From Streptomyces rubellomurinus (GTDB lineage Bacteria > Actinomycetota > Actinomycetes > Streptomycetales > Streptomycetaceae), in assembly GCF_000961885.1 (NCBI RefSeq), contig NZ_JZKH01000014.1:53249-117248 (forward strand): DNA of 64,000 bases, written 5' to 3'. Of this stretch, positions 8,410-17,113 are shown one piece after another. Position 1 is the stretch's first letter. Each line of letters opens with the position of its first letter. Both the position numbers and the translations under genes were made by a program. The notes beneath the pieces are model-generated. The model made no database searches, had not been told where the DNA came from, and saw only the letters and a program-made list of their open reading frames with translations.

Positions 8410-11253
8410 CTACGGCTGTTCGCCCGCCCGCAGTTCGGTGGCGATCTGGCGGCGGCCCGCGACCAGGGTCTCGGCGACCACGGCGAGGCCGGCCAGCAGG
8501 GTCAGGCCCGCGGTGGGCAGCAGCACCGGCATCGGGACGGGGGTGATGACCTCGCCGACCCGGACTCCGACCAGCGCGGAGATGTCGAAGGCGCCGCCCA
8601 GCAGGGCGACCGCCGCGACCGCGACCAGGGCGCCGCCGAGGGCCGCCGCGAGGGTCTGCGAGAGCGCCTCGGTGACGATCAGCGCGAGCCCCTGGCGCGG
8701 CCGCAGGCCCATGGTGCGCAGCCGGGCGAGCAGCGCGGTGCGGTCGGGGGCGGCCCGGAGCAGCGTCAGCAGGACGGCGAGCAGGGCGAATCCGGCGCCG
8801 GCGGCGGCCGCGTACCAGAACAGCCGCCCGGCGGCGTGCTGCAGCGGGTCGTCGGCGAGCGCGGCGGCGGTCTCCCGGCTGCTGTGCACCGTGTAGCCGG
8901 CGGGCAGGCCGTGGGTGTCCTTGCCGACGGCGGTGGCGTCGTCCGCGACCAGTTTGGCCAGGCCTACCGGCTGGGCCCCGCCGTTGGTCCGCAGGGCCGC
9001 CCGGACGCCTTCGGGGTCGACGTCGCCGACGGCGAACCACCGGTTCACCCGCTTCGCGTCCGGCAGGTGCTCCCAGGCGGGGCCGGCGGGGACGACGGCG
9101 AACGGCTTGCCCGGGTCCGGCAGGGCGGGGGTGGCGGAGACCGTCCCGGCGAGGGCCAGGGGCAGGTCGTTGCCGTTGGGCGTGCGCACCTGGGCCGGCC
9201 CGGTGGCCAGGCGCTCGGCCAGGTCGCGGCTGACCAGTGCGGGCACCGGGGTGTCCCGGCCGCCGGGCGCCCCGGCCAGCGTCGCCGGATCGAACTCGCC
9301 GGCCCCGAGGGTCCGGGCGATCTCGGCGTACGCCGCCGGATCGACCACCATCACCAGGTAGGCCTCGGTGTAGTTCCGGTCGGCGCTGAGGAAGCGGGCC
9401 TGGGGCTCGACCCAGACCGCGGTCGAGGCCCGGACGCCCGGCAGCGCGCCGGCGGCCTCGGTGAACGGCGCGGTCAGGGTGGCGTAGCCGGGGAGGGAGA
9501 CGCCGATGTCCCCGCCCGTGGCGATGCGCGCGGCGCGGGTCCGTACGTGGTCGACGGTGTCGAGGACGGTGGCGCCGAAGCCGGTCGTGGTGACGGCGAT
9601 CAGCAGGGCGAGCAGCGGCAGCGCGGAGGGCTTGCGGCGGCCGGCGTTGTCGCGGGCGGCGCGGGACAGGCCGAGGAAGGCGATCAGGCCGCGGCCCCGG
9701 CCGGCGAGGGCGGCGAGCCGGCCGACCGCCACCGGTTCCGTCCGGGCCAGCAGCAGCCCGCCGGTGACGGCGAGCAGGAACGGGGCGGCGACCAGCAGCG
9801 GATCCAGTCCGGCGCCGGTGCCGACGCCCCGGCGGCGGACCTCCGCCACGGCCGCGGCGGTGACCGCCAGGACGGCGAGTTCGCCGACCAGCCGGCGCCG
9901 GCCGCCCGCCGCCCGCCGAGCGCCGACCGCCCCGCGGCGCGACCAGAGCGCGGCGGCCCGGAGCGGGAAGGCCAGCAGGGCGACCAGCGTCGCGGCGAGG
10001 GCCGCCAGCACCGAGGGGCCCCACCGGGGGGTGGGCAGCAGTACCAGGGCGAGGGCCGTCCCGAGCGCGGCGGCGGGCAGGACGGTGACGGCGCCCTCGC
10101 CGATCAGCCGTCGCAGCACCCCGGCGAGGGAGCCGCCGCGGGCCCGGAGCAGCTCGATCTCGGCGGTGCGCCGGTCCGTGCCGAGGGCGGCGGCCAGGAA
10201 CAGCACCACGGTGGCGACGCCCGCGACCCCGGCCGGGCCGATCGTGCTCAGCGGCAGCACGGCCCGGTGGCGCTGGTCCGCCCGGGTGAGCAGGTCGGGG
10301 AGGCCGGAGGTGGTGTGCAGGTCGAGGCGCCCGGTCGTCCGGGCCAGGGCGGTGGCGTCGCGCCCGGTCAGGAAGGAGCGGAGGATGCCGTGCAGCCGGT
10401 CGAGCCGGTCGGCGCGCAGCGAGGAGGTGTCGACGGGCAGCCGCCAGAAGTTCTCGGCGGTCGAGCCCCAGCGGGCCAGTGCGGGCAGGCTGCCGCCGTC
10501 GACGAATCCGCTGGTCGCCCAGTGCTCGTGGGCGGGGTCGGCGCGCAGGCAGGCGCGGGCCGGGCAGCCGAGGTCGTCCCAGGCCGGGTCCTGCGGGTCG
10601 TTGACCTGGTAGAGGCCGACCACCACGGTGGTGCGCCGGGCGCCCGAGCCCTCGACGCCGTTGTCGATGACGTCGCCGAGCTTGATGTGGATGGTCTCGG
10701 CGGCCTTCTTGCTGATCACGATCGGCAGCGGAGCGCCGGGGGCGGCGGGGGTCGGCCAGGTGCCGTCGGTGAGGGTGGCCCGGGCGGCCAGGTCGTTCAG
10801 GTGGAGCAGGGCGAGGACGGGGTCGGTCCGCTTCTCCGCGATCCGGACGTACTCCGGGTTGCCCATGCCGTGGTCGCCCAGGGCGCGGGTGCCGTGGGCC
10901 CGGCCCGACGGGGCGAGCGTCAGCTGCCGGCCGACCATCTCCGTCAACTCCCGTTGCACCCGGTCGAGTTCGGCGGCGTCGTCGCCCTCCCTGGTCCTGG
11001 AGGCGAGCTGCAGGCTGGTCTGGTTGAGGCCGTTGCGGCCGACGAAGTCCTGGAGCGCCGTGTCCGCGCCCCGGTCCGCGACGCGGGGGAAGGCGGCCGC
11101 CAGGAAGACGGTGACGAACGCGAGGGCCGCCATGAGCAGCGCGGCCGGCGAGTTCGCCCGCAGTCTGGTGCGGACCCAGCCCGCGGGGCGGTGGGCGGTG
11201 TCGGCGGCGGCCTCTCCCCCGCGCCGTCCGCGCACGACGAAGCCCAGCATCAC
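8410..11253 (-). CDS. FtsX-like ABC transporter permease
   Basis: This is a 947-residue membrane protein. An N-terminal membrane helix (about residues 37-55) is followed by a large extracytoplasmic domain, a central cluster of helices, a second soluble domain and three C-terminal helices. This is the doubled FtsX/MacB arrangement seen in large actinomycete permeases. The start is either the GTG at 11253 or the adjacent ATG at 11250; an AGGA lies 5-8 bp upstream. No partner ATPase is next to it. It is 299 bp downstream of the P450 gene on the same strand and may be a cluster exporter or an independent gene. It ends 13 bp from the convergent gene at 8396. Confidence 0.85.
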   Translation of the reverse strand: MMLGFVVRGRRGGEAAADTAHRPAGWVRTRLRANSPAALLMAALAFVTVFLAAAFPRVADRGADTALQDFVGRNGLNQTSLQLASRTREGDDAAELDRVQRELTEMVGRQLTLAPSGRAHGTRALGDHGMGNPEYVRIAEKRTDPVLALLHLNDLAARATLTDGTWPTPAAPGAPLPIVISKKAAETIHIKLGDVIDNGVEGSGARRTTVVVGLYQVNDPQDPAWDDLGCPARACLRADPAHEHWATSGFVDGGSLPALARWGSTAENFWRLPVDTSSLRADRLDRLHGILRSFLTGRDATALARTTGRLDLHTTSGLPDLLTRADQRHRAVLPLSTIGPAGVAGVATVVLFLAAALGTDRRTAEIELLRARGGSLAGVLRRLIGEGAVTVLPAAALGTALALVLLPTPRWGPSVLAALAATLVALLAFPLRAAALWSRRGAVGARRAAGGRRRLVGELAVLAVTAAAVAEVRRRGVGTGAGLDPLLVAAPFLLAVTGGLLLARTEPVAVGRLAALAGRGRGLIAFLGLSRAARDNAGRRKPSALPLLALLIAVTTTGFGATVLDTVDHVRTRAARIATGGDIGVSLPGYATLTAPFTEAAGALPGVRASTAVWVEPQARFLSADRNYTEAYLVMVVDPAAYAEIARTLGAGEFDPATLAGAPGGRDTPVPALVSRDLAERLATGPAQVRTPNGNDLPLALAGTVSATPALPDPGKPFAVVPAGPAWEHLPDAKRVNRWFAVGDVDPEGVRAALRTNGGAQPVGLAKLVADDATAVGKDTHGLPAGYTVHSSRETAAALADDPLQHAAGRLFWYAAAAGAGFALLAVLLTLLRAAPDRTALLARLRTMGLRPRQGLALIVTEALSQTLAAALGGALVAVAAVALLGGAFDISALVGVRVGEVITPVPMPVLLPTAGLTLLAGLAVVAETLVAGRRQIATELRAGEQP

Positions 11254-11490
11254 GTTCCTCCCCGGGGCGGCGATCGCCGGTATTCGATCACCGGATAGCG
11301 GACGATGCTGTCAGATCCGCTCCGGGAACGGAAGGAACTTGCGCGAATCATGTGACCGATGAGCGAATTCCCCGAATTTCTTTCCGCCACGGCGATGCCA
11401 TGCACACTTCACCGGCCGGGGAATTCCCCTTTCGCGCATTCTCCGAGCGAAATGCTGAACCGGGAGGCCGCCGGATCCGTTGACCCGGGG

Positions 11491-11536
11491 CGGCGGCCCC
11501 GGCCGGCGTCGTGCGCGCCGCCGGGCGGGGCCGCCG
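11491..11536 (-). terminator. GC-rich hairpin downstream of the P450 gene
   Basis: An 11-bp perfect stem (CGGCGGCCCCG at 11491-11501 with its complement at 11526-11536) lies just past the P450 stop codon. The loop is 24 bases and there is no clear U tract. A terminator role is inferred from position. The rest of the 299-bp spacer (11254-11552) should hold the promoter of the FtsX-type gene, but I see no convincing -35/-10 pair. Confidence 0.4.
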
Positions 11537-11552
11537 CCGTCGCGGCGGGGGT

Positions 11553-12971
11553 TCAGTCGGATTCCGCCCGGAACGGGCAGCCCTCCGCGGCGACCGGCCG
11601 GGCCGTGGCGGGGGCGGGCGCGCGGCGGGTGACGCGCATCGGGAGTCCGTCCTTCGGGCGCAGGGTCACCATGGGGTCGGTCACCGGAGTGTGCCCCGGC
11701 AGGTTGGCCAGGCCGACGCGCTGCGCGAGGGCGGCCAGCACCACGTGGCCGTTGAGCAGGGCGTGGTGGTTGCCGATGCAGACCCGGTGCCCGGCGCCGA
11801 ACGGCAGGTAGGCGTGGCGCGGGAGCTGCTCCTCCCGCTCCGGGGCGAACCGGTCCGGGTCGAACCGCTCGGGGTCCGGGTAGTAGTCGGCGCGCCGGTG
11901 CAGCACGTACGGGCTGAAGACCACGGTCGCACCGGCCGGCAGACGGTGGCCGAGCACCTCCACCTCCCTGGTGGCCTGGCGCGAGAAGTAGTAGACCGGC
12001 GGGTAGAGGCGCATGGCCTCCTTGAACACCTGGAGGGTGTACGGCAGTCGGGGCAGGTCGTCGAGGACCACCGGCCGGTCGCCGAGCACCTCGTCCACCT
12101 CGGCCAGCAGCCGCGCGTAGCAGTCGGGGTGCTTGGCGAGCAGGTGGAGGCTCCAGGTGAGCGCCGTGGCCGTGGTCTCGTGGCCGGGCATGAACATGTT
12201 GAGCGCCTCGTCCCGGATCTGCCGGTCGCTCAGCGGCGTGCCGTCCTCGTGGCGGGCCTCCATCAGGAGGTTGAGCCAGTCGTCCGGGCGGTCGGCCTGT
12301 GCGCGCCGCTCCGCGAGGAAGGCGTGGAAGGACCGCTCCAGCCGCTCGATCGCCCGCCGGTACCGCAGGTTGGCCGGGGTGGGCCACTCGATGGTCAGCG
12401 GGATCAGGGCGCTCGCCTGCGAGTCGAAGCCGTGGATGGCGTCGGTGAGGGCGTTGCCGAGTTCGTCCGCCTCGCCGAGGATGTCACGGCTGAACAGGTT
12501 GCGGCCGACGACGCCGAGCACCACCTTGACCATCTCGCGCCGCACGTCCACCACCTGGCCCTCGGACCAGGCCCCGGCCACCTCGCCCGCCACGCGGGCG
12601 GCCACGTCGACGGAGGTCTTCACCGCGGCGGTGCGGAAGCGCGGCTGGATGATCCGGCGGTTCCGCTTGTGCACCTCGTTGGACGCGGTCAGTAAGCCGT
12701 CGCCGAGCAGCGGCCTGCCGAACGCGCGGAAGCGCTCGGTCTTCTCGAACGCGGCGCCGTTCTTGATCAGGATCTCGTGGACCAGCTCCACCGAGTTCGC
12801 CAGGTACATGTACTGGCCGGCGACCTTGTAGGCGCCGAGGTCTCCGCACTGCTCGAAGGTCCGGGAGAACAGTGCCAGCCGGTCCTGCTTGAACTCCCAG
12901 GTGTTGCCGATGACGGCCCGGCCCTTGAGCCGGGGTGGCGACTGGTCGCGGACAGCGGACGAAATGGCCAT
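11553..12971 (-). CDS. Cytochrome P450
   Basis: The 472-residue protein has all P450 hallmarks: the I-helix Gly263-His264-Glu265-Thr266-Thr267, the ExxR motif Glu318-Arg321, and the heme loop FGAGHRVCIG at 391-400 with the iron ligand Cys398. Overall spacing and the long PERF/R region resemble the CYP102/CYP4-like group of fatty-acid and lipid hydroxylases more than the short bacterial CYP105 type. In this cluster it is a natural candidate for oxidising the acyl chain; that is inference. Codon 93 is TTA (12693-12695), a rare leucine codon that in streptomycetes links translation to the bldA tRNA. It lies 31 bp downstream of the MFS exporter gene. No ferredoxin gene is nearby. Confidence 0.95.
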   Translation of the reverse strand: MAISSAVRDQSPPRLKGRAVIGNTWEFKQDRLALFSRTFEQCGDLGAYKVAGQYMYLANSVELVHEILIKNGAAFEKTERFRAFGRPLLGDGLLTASNEVHKRNRRIIQPRFRTAAVKTSVDVAARVAGEVAGAWSEGQVVDVRREMVKVVLGVVGRNLFSRDILGEADELGNALTDAIHGFDSQASALIPLTIEWPTPANLRYRRAIERLERSFHAFLAERRAQADRPDDWLNLLMEARHEDGTPLSDRQIRDEALNMFMPGHETTATALTWSLHLLAKHPDCYARLLAEVDEVLGDRPVVLDDLPRLPYTLQVFKEAMRLYPPVYYFSRQATREVEVLGHRLPAGATVVFSPYVLHRRADYYPDPERFDPDRFAPEREEQLPRHAYLPFGAGHRVCIGNHHALLNGHVVLAALAQRVGLANLPGHTPVTDPMVTLRPKDGLPMRVTRRAPAPATARPVAAEGCPFRAESD

Positions 12972-13002
12972 GAGTCGTGGCCTCTCTGGGTACGGGTGGG
13001 CG

Positions 13003-14547
13003 TCAGCGCGAGCGCGCGCGCCGGAACGCCAGCCAGATGACCGGCGCACCCAGGGCCGCCACCGCGGCGCCCACCACTGAGGTGAGGTGCATGCCGTGCA
13101 GGAAGCTCTGGTCGGCGAGGTCCGCCAGCCGCGGGAGGTGGGCCTGCGCGGCCACCGCCTTGGCGGCCTCGGCGGACCCCTCGGCGGCGTGCGCGGCCGG
13201 GGCCGGCAGGTCGGCGAGCTTCGGGTGGAGGTCGGAGGCGTAGGAGTTGGTGAGCAGCGAACCGAGCACCGCGACACCGAGCACGCCGCCGATCTGCCGC
13301 ATCGAGTTGTTGACGGCGGCGCCCGCGCCGGTGCGCTCCGGCGGCAGCACGGACATGATCGCCTCCGTGGTGGGCGCCACCGAGGCCCCCATGCCGAGGC
13401 CCTGGACCAGCATCACGAGCCAGAACCAGGGCATCGCGGTGTCCGCGCCGAACCGCACGTAGGCGAGGAAGGTCGCCGCGGACACCACCATGGCCAGCGC
13501 GACGACCGGGCCGACGCCGAACCGGCGGACCAGCGGGGCCGAGAGCGGGGCGCCGCCGAGCACGCCGACCGCGACCGGCACCAGGTTCAGGCCGGCCTCG
13601 AAGGGCGTCTGGCTCAGCGTGCCCTGCAGGTAGAAGGCGGTGTAGTACATCGAGCCGCTGAGCGCGAAGAAGGTCAGCATCACGGCCAGGCTGGAGCCGG
13701 CGAAGCGGCTGTTGCGGAACAGCCGCACGTCGAAGCTCGGGCTGGGCACGCGCAGTTCGACCAGCACGAAGACCACCAGGACGGCCAGGCCGCCGAACAG
13801 CGGGCCGAGCACCACCGGGGTGGTCCAGTCGTTGCGGTGGCCGCCCTCGATCAGGCCGTACACCAGGGACAGCAGGCCGACGGTGGAGAGCAGCACGCCG
13901 ACCGGGTCCAGCCGGGGCTTGACCTCGCCGCGCGCCACCGGCAGGAGCAGCCGGGCCCCGACCATGGCGAGGCCCGCCAGCGGCAGGTTCACCAGGAAGA
14001 TCGAGCCCCACCAGAACCGCTCCAGCAGCGCGCCGCCGACCAGCGGGCCGGCCGCGATGGCCAGTCCGCTCGCGCCGGACCAGATGGCGATCGCCATCGG
14101 CCGCCTGGCCTCGTCGAAGACGGCGGCGATCAGCGACAGGGTGGCCGGCATGATCAGCGCGCTGCCGATGCCCATCGCGCCCCGGGCGACGATCAGTTCG
14201 GTCGGACTGGTGGACAGGCCCGCCCAGAGCGAGGCGCCGCCGAAGACGACCAGGCCGGTCATCAGGAGCGCGCGGTGGCCGTACCGGTCGCCCAGCACGC
14301 CGCCGGTGAAGAGCATCACGGCGAAGATCAGGGTGTAGGAACTGATGCTCCACTGCAGCTGGTTGGGGGTGGAGGCCAGGCCGTCGTCGGGCGAGGCGAG
14401 GGTCTTCAGCGCGACGTTGAGGATGGTGTTGTCGAGCCAGACCGTCAGCTGCGCGAGCACCAGGACGGTGAGGGCGAGCCACTGGCGGGCGCCGGGCCCC
14501 CTCGCGCCGTGCCGCTCCGATGCCCCCTGGGCAAGCTGCTGCACCAC
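13003..14547 (-). CDS. MFS exporter, DHA2 (EmrB/QacA) family
   Basis: The first of two tandem GTG codons at 14547 is taken as start, with GAGAGG about 10 bp upstream. The 514-residue product has about 14 membrane helices and DHA2 motifs: TVWLDNTILNVAL in helix 1, a GDRYGHR loop (motif A) and a GxxxGPLVGG-like motif C. These are proton-driven exporters of drugs and other amphipathic molecules. Placed between the SRPBCC/hydrolase operon and the P450 gene, it probably exports the cluster product and gives self-resistance. The 150-bp upstream region holds the inverted repeat TGGCAA-N4-TTGCCA at 14692-14707. Confidence 0.92.
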   Translation of the reverse strand: MVQQLAQGASERHGARGPGARQWLALTVLVLAQLTVWLDNTILNVALKTLASPDDGLASTPNQLQWSISSYTLIFAVMLFTGGVLGDRYGHRALLMTGLVVFGGASLWAGLSTSPTELIVARGAMGIGSALIMPATLSLIAAVFDEARRPMAIAIWSGASGLAIAAGPLVGGALLERFWWGSIFLVNLPLAGLAMVGARLLLPVARGEVKPRLDPVGVLLSTVGLLSLVYGLIEGGHRNDWTTPVVLGPLFGGLAVLVVFVLVELRVPSPSFDVRLFRNSRFAGSSLAVMLTFFALSGSMYYTAFYLQGTLSQTPFEAGLNLVPVAVGVLGGAPLSAPLVRRFGVGPVVALAMVVSAATFLAYVRFGADTAMPWFWLVMLVQGLGMGASVAPTTEAIMSVLPPERTGAGAAVNNSMRQIGGVLGVAVLGSLLTNSYASDLHPKLADLPAPAAHAAEGSAEAAKAVAAQAHLPRLADLADQSFLHGMHLTSVVGAAVAALGAPVIWLAFRRARSR

Positions 14548-14691
14548 GTCCGCACGACCTCTCGACGAAGGGTTGCCGCTCAGCCCCACCAGGCCGGCCC
14601 GGCCGGGGTGCACCCGCTGTCAGCTTGGCGCCACCACCGCGCACCCATCGTGTCGGGTTTGTCCACTGAGGGTCAACGAGCGGCGTTCCAT

Positions 14692-14707
14692 TGGCAATTA
14701 CTTGCCA
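14692..14707. promoter_or_regulatory. Candidate operator, perfect inverted repeat TGGCAA-N4-TTGCCA
   Basis: A perfect 6-bp inverted repeat with a 4-base spacer overlaps the TAA stop of the SRPBCC gene and lies about 145 bp upstream of the MFS exporter start. The same element occurs at 27901-27916 and, imperfectly, at 23722-23737. Recurrence in control regions of one cluster suggests a shared regulator. Which protein binds is unknown; the two LuxR-type proteins and the response regulator are the nearby candidates. Confidence 0.5.
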
Positions 14708-15276
14708 GTCGCCCCGTCCGACCGGCCGTGCTCCCCGGCCGTGCCCTCGGCGAGCGAGCGCAGGGTCTCCAGTTGGCGGCGCATCATGAACAGGTCGCCC
14801 CAGGCCATCGCCCGGCAGCGCAGCCGCCCCAGCGGCCCGCCGCCCCGGCCCACCAGCAGCTTGACCACCAGCCGGGTCAGGCCCGGGCCGTCGTCCTGGA
14901 CGACGTAGCTGATCGCGAACCCGCCGAACGCCCCCCGGGCCCACGGGGTGTCCAGCACCATGGTCAGGTGGCGGTCCACCTCGAAGTCGGTGAGCTCGAA
15001 GATGGTCATCACCCGCTGGCCGTGCTCCAGCACCTCGGCGCCCGGGGTGAGCGAACGGGGGCTGAGCCGCCCGAAGTTGTCCAGGACGTCCCAGCTGTAC
15101 GGGGCGACCTTCAGCTGGCACAGCCAGCGGAACACCACGGCGCGCTCGGCCCGGACGGTGACGGCCCGGAACCACTCCTCGGCCGGCGGCGGCAGCAGGC
15201 CCTCGCACGGGTACCGGGCCTCGCGCTCCTCGGGCCGGGCGCCCCAGTTGCGCGGATCGACCACCACGGCGCTCAC
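14698..15276 (-). CDS. SRPBCC-family protein
   Basis: The start is the GTG at 15276 overlapping the stop of the hydrolase gene (GTGA). The 192-residue product reads as a START/Bet v1-like SRPBCC fold, with alternating hydrophobic strands forming a ligand-binding cavity and a C-terminal helix. Members include aromatase/cyclases of type II polyketide pathways, lipid-binding proteins and stress proteins. No catalytic motif can be assigned. Coupling to an alpha/beta hydrolase in an acyl-chain cluster suggests binding or processing of a hydrophobic intermediate. The stop codon lies inside the inverted repeat at 14692. Confidence 0.75.
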   Translation of the reverse strand: MSAVVVDPRNWGARPEEREARYPCEGLLPPPAEEWFRAVTVRAERAVVFRWLCQLKVAPYSWDVLDNFGRLSPRSLTPGAEVLEHGQRVMTIFELTDFEVDRHLTMVLDTPWARGAFGGFAISYVVQDDGPGLTRLVVKLLVGRGGGPLGRLRCRAMAWGDLFMMRRQLETLRSLAEGTAGEHGRSDGATGK

Positions 15277-16229
15277 CCGAGGGACCGCTTCAGGAAGTCG
15301 AGCACGGCCTCGCGGTACTGCTCGGGCACCGTCTTCAGGCCCTGCAGGTGCTCCGTCCCCGGCAGCACCAGCACCTCGGCCTTCGGGTAGTCGGCCGCGA
15401 GCCGGCGCACCTCGTCCACCGGGATGATGCTGTCCTCCTCGCCCGCCAGGAAGAGCGAGGGCACGCGCAGGTAGGCGCCCTCGGCCGGCGGCGGCCACTC
15501 GCCGTGCAGCATGGCCGTGCCGACCGAGCCGAAGACCCGGCTGAGCACGCCCAGCGCGGGCGCGGTGCGCAGCGGCCGGGGCACCGGGATGCCCTTGGCC
15601 TCGATGAAGTTACGGAACAGCGGCGGGATCTCGCGGGCCGGGCCGCTGTCGGTGACGATCGCGTCCACCGGGCAGTCGGGCCGGCGCAGCAGGTAGAACG
15701 AGGGGAAGGTGGAGAAGGAGAAGCCGAACACCGCCACCTTGGCGTCGGCGTAGCCGCGCTGCTCGCGCAGGTACGCCACCACGGCCGCGACGTCGTCGGT
15801 GTGGCGCCGGCTCAGGCCCCAGCAGGCGCGGTCGGTGAAGCTGCGGCCGTGGTTGCGGTGGTCGAACAGCGCCACCGTGTACCCGGCCTCGTGCAGGAAC
15901 GCGGCCTGGGCGAGGCTCGCGGACTTGCTCAGCCCGATGCCGTGCCCGACCACCACCACCCGGTCCGTGCCGCCGGGGCAGAGCCACACGTGCAGGTTCC
16001 GCCCCGGTCCGCCCACGGGGAGCAGCACCTCCTCGGCGTCCAGGCCGAACTCCTCGGGAGTGCGGTGGTGCGGGCGGCGGGGCGGGTGGTACACGAGGTA
16101 GGAGAGCGCCGCGGCGTACAGCGGCGCCACGGGTACGGCCAGGACGGCCAGTGCCCTGGTCAGCGGGCTCGGCCGTCGACCCCGGGTGTCGGCGGGCGCG
16201 TCCTGGTCACCAGTCGGTGCGCGGTCCAT
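15273..16229 (-). CDS. Alpha/beta hydrolase, membrane-anchored type
   Basis: The 318-residue protein has an N-terminal hydrophobic helix at about residues 24-46, an oxyanion-side GHGIGLSKS motif at 95-103, DHRNHGRS at 123-130 and a nucleophile elbow Gly169-Phe-Ser171-Phe-Ser. The Asp (GEEDSIIP) and His (GTEHLQ) of the triad are present. The elbow ends in Ser instead of the usual Gly. It is clearly related to the hydrolase at 19516-20496, which shares GHGxG, RNHGxS and GFSFST. Thioesterase or acyl-hydrolase activity is a reasonable guess in this context. The gene has its own upstream region with repeated CCGGAAYTGA boxes and is translationally coupled to the SRPBCC gene. Confidence 0.85.
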   Translation of the reverse strand: MDRAPTGDQDAPADTRGRRPSPLTRALAVLAVPVAPLYAAALSYLVYHPPRRPHHRTPEEFGLDAEEVLLPVGGPGRNLHVWLCPGGTDRVVVVGHGIGLSKSASLAQAAFLHEAGYTVALFDHRNHGRSFTDRACWGLSRRHTDDVAAVVAYLREQRGYADAKVAVFGFSFSTFPSFYLLRRPDCPVDAIVTDSGPAREIPPLFRNFIEAKGIPVPRPLRTAPALGVLSRVFGSVGTAMLHGEWPPPAEGAYLRVPSLFLAGEEDSIIPVDEVRRLAADYPKAEVLVLPGTEHLQGLKTVPEQYREAVLDFLKRSLG

Positions 16230-16264
16230 CGGTTCCCTCCCCGCTCGGATTCCCGGCCGAGCCC

Positions 16265-16327
16265 ATTATGCCTGTGCACCACCGGAACTGATGCGCACTA
16301 CCGGAATTGACCGATCGTCAGTTCCGG
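16265..16327 (-). promoter_or_regulatory. Promoter region with a CATAAT -10-like box and three CCGGAAYTGA half-sites
   Basis: On the minus strand CATAAT (16270-16265) is one base from the TATAAT consensus and lies 36-41 bp upstream of the hydrolase start. No good -35 box is seen. Its place is taken by CCGGAACTGA at 16282-16291, CCGGAATTGA at 16301-16310 and the inverted copy TCAGTTCCGG at 16318-16327. Two direct and one inverted copy suggest a site for a dimeric activator or repressor. Confidence 0.5.
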
Positions 16328-16372
16328 CCGTGCGCGCCGCGACGCCGGGCCGCAGCGCCGGGCCGCGGCGCC

Positions 16373-17113
16373 TCAGAGGACGATGCCGCCGTCGACCTGG
16401 AGCACCGAGCCGGTCACGTACTGCGCGCCGACCAGGTAGGAGACGGCGTCCGCCACCTCCTCGGGCCGGCCGAGCCGGCGCAGGGCCACGTTCTCCGTCG
16501 CCCGGGTGCGCACGGCGTCGGGGAGTTCGGCGGTCATGTCGGTCTCGATGAACCCGGGCGCCACCACGTTGGCCCGGATCCCGTAGCGGCCGACCTCCTT
16601 GGCGAGCGCCTTGGTGAAGCCGATGACCCCGGCCTTGGAGGCGGAGTAGTTGCTCTGCGTCGGGTTCCCGTAAACGCCGGAGACCGAGGAGAGGGTGATG
16701 ATGCAGCCGGACTTGCGCTTCATCATCTCGAACACCACGGAGCGGCAGACGTGGAACGTGCCGTCCAGGTTGGTGTCCATCACCTCCCGCCAGTCCTCCT
16801 GCTTCATCATCAGCAGCGGCTGGTCGCGGACGATCCCGGCCGAGGTGACGACGATGTCGATGCCGCCGAGCTCCGCGGTGACGGCGGCCACCAGGTCCCG
16901 CACCTGCGGCAGGTCGGCGACGTCGGTCTGCCGGCTGTAGGAGCGGGCGCCGAGCGCGGCGAGCTCCTTCTCCAGCTCCTCGGCCGCGTCGGGCCGGGAG
17001 CGGTAGCAGAAGGCCACGTCGTGCCCGTCCGCGGCCAGCCGCAGCGCGGTGGCCCGGCCGATCCCGCGCGATCCGCCGGTGACCAGGGCCACCTTGCCCG
17101 TCCTCGCGTTCAT
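16373..17113 (-). CDS. 3-oxoacyl-ACP reductase, FabG-type
   Basis: The 246-residue short-chain dehydrogenase has the cofactor motif TGGSRGIG (12-19), Asn115, the catalytic Ser142/143, Tyr156 and Lys160 (YSASK), and C-terminal GSVLQVDGG, all typical of FabG. It would reduce the beta-keto group of ACP-bound chains with NADPH. The ATG at 17113 overlaps the FabZ-type gene's stop (ATGA). It is the last gene of the long transcription unit that starts with the ketosynthase at 23474. It is a dedicated pathway enzyme, not the housekeeping fabG, judged by the neighbours. Confidence 0.95.
   Translation of the reverse strand: MNARTGKVALVTGGSRGIGRATALRLAADGHDVAFCYRSRPDAAEELEKELAALGARSYSRQTDVADLPQVRDLVAAVTAELGGIDIVVTSAGIVRDQPLLMMKQEDWREVMDTNLDGTFHVCRSVVFEMMKRKSGCIITLSSVSGVYGNPTQSNYSASKAGVIGFTKALAKEVGRYGIRANVVAPGFIETDMTAELPDAVRTRATENVALRRLGRPEEVADAVSYLVGAQYVTGSVLQVDGGIVL

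Noticed and set aside
5450..8896. A very long open frame (1148 codons) on the plus strand
   Set aside because: It runs antisense to the epimerase, uses Arg/Pro/Gly-rich codons with low third-position bias and has no family resemblance; it is a by-product of high G+C.
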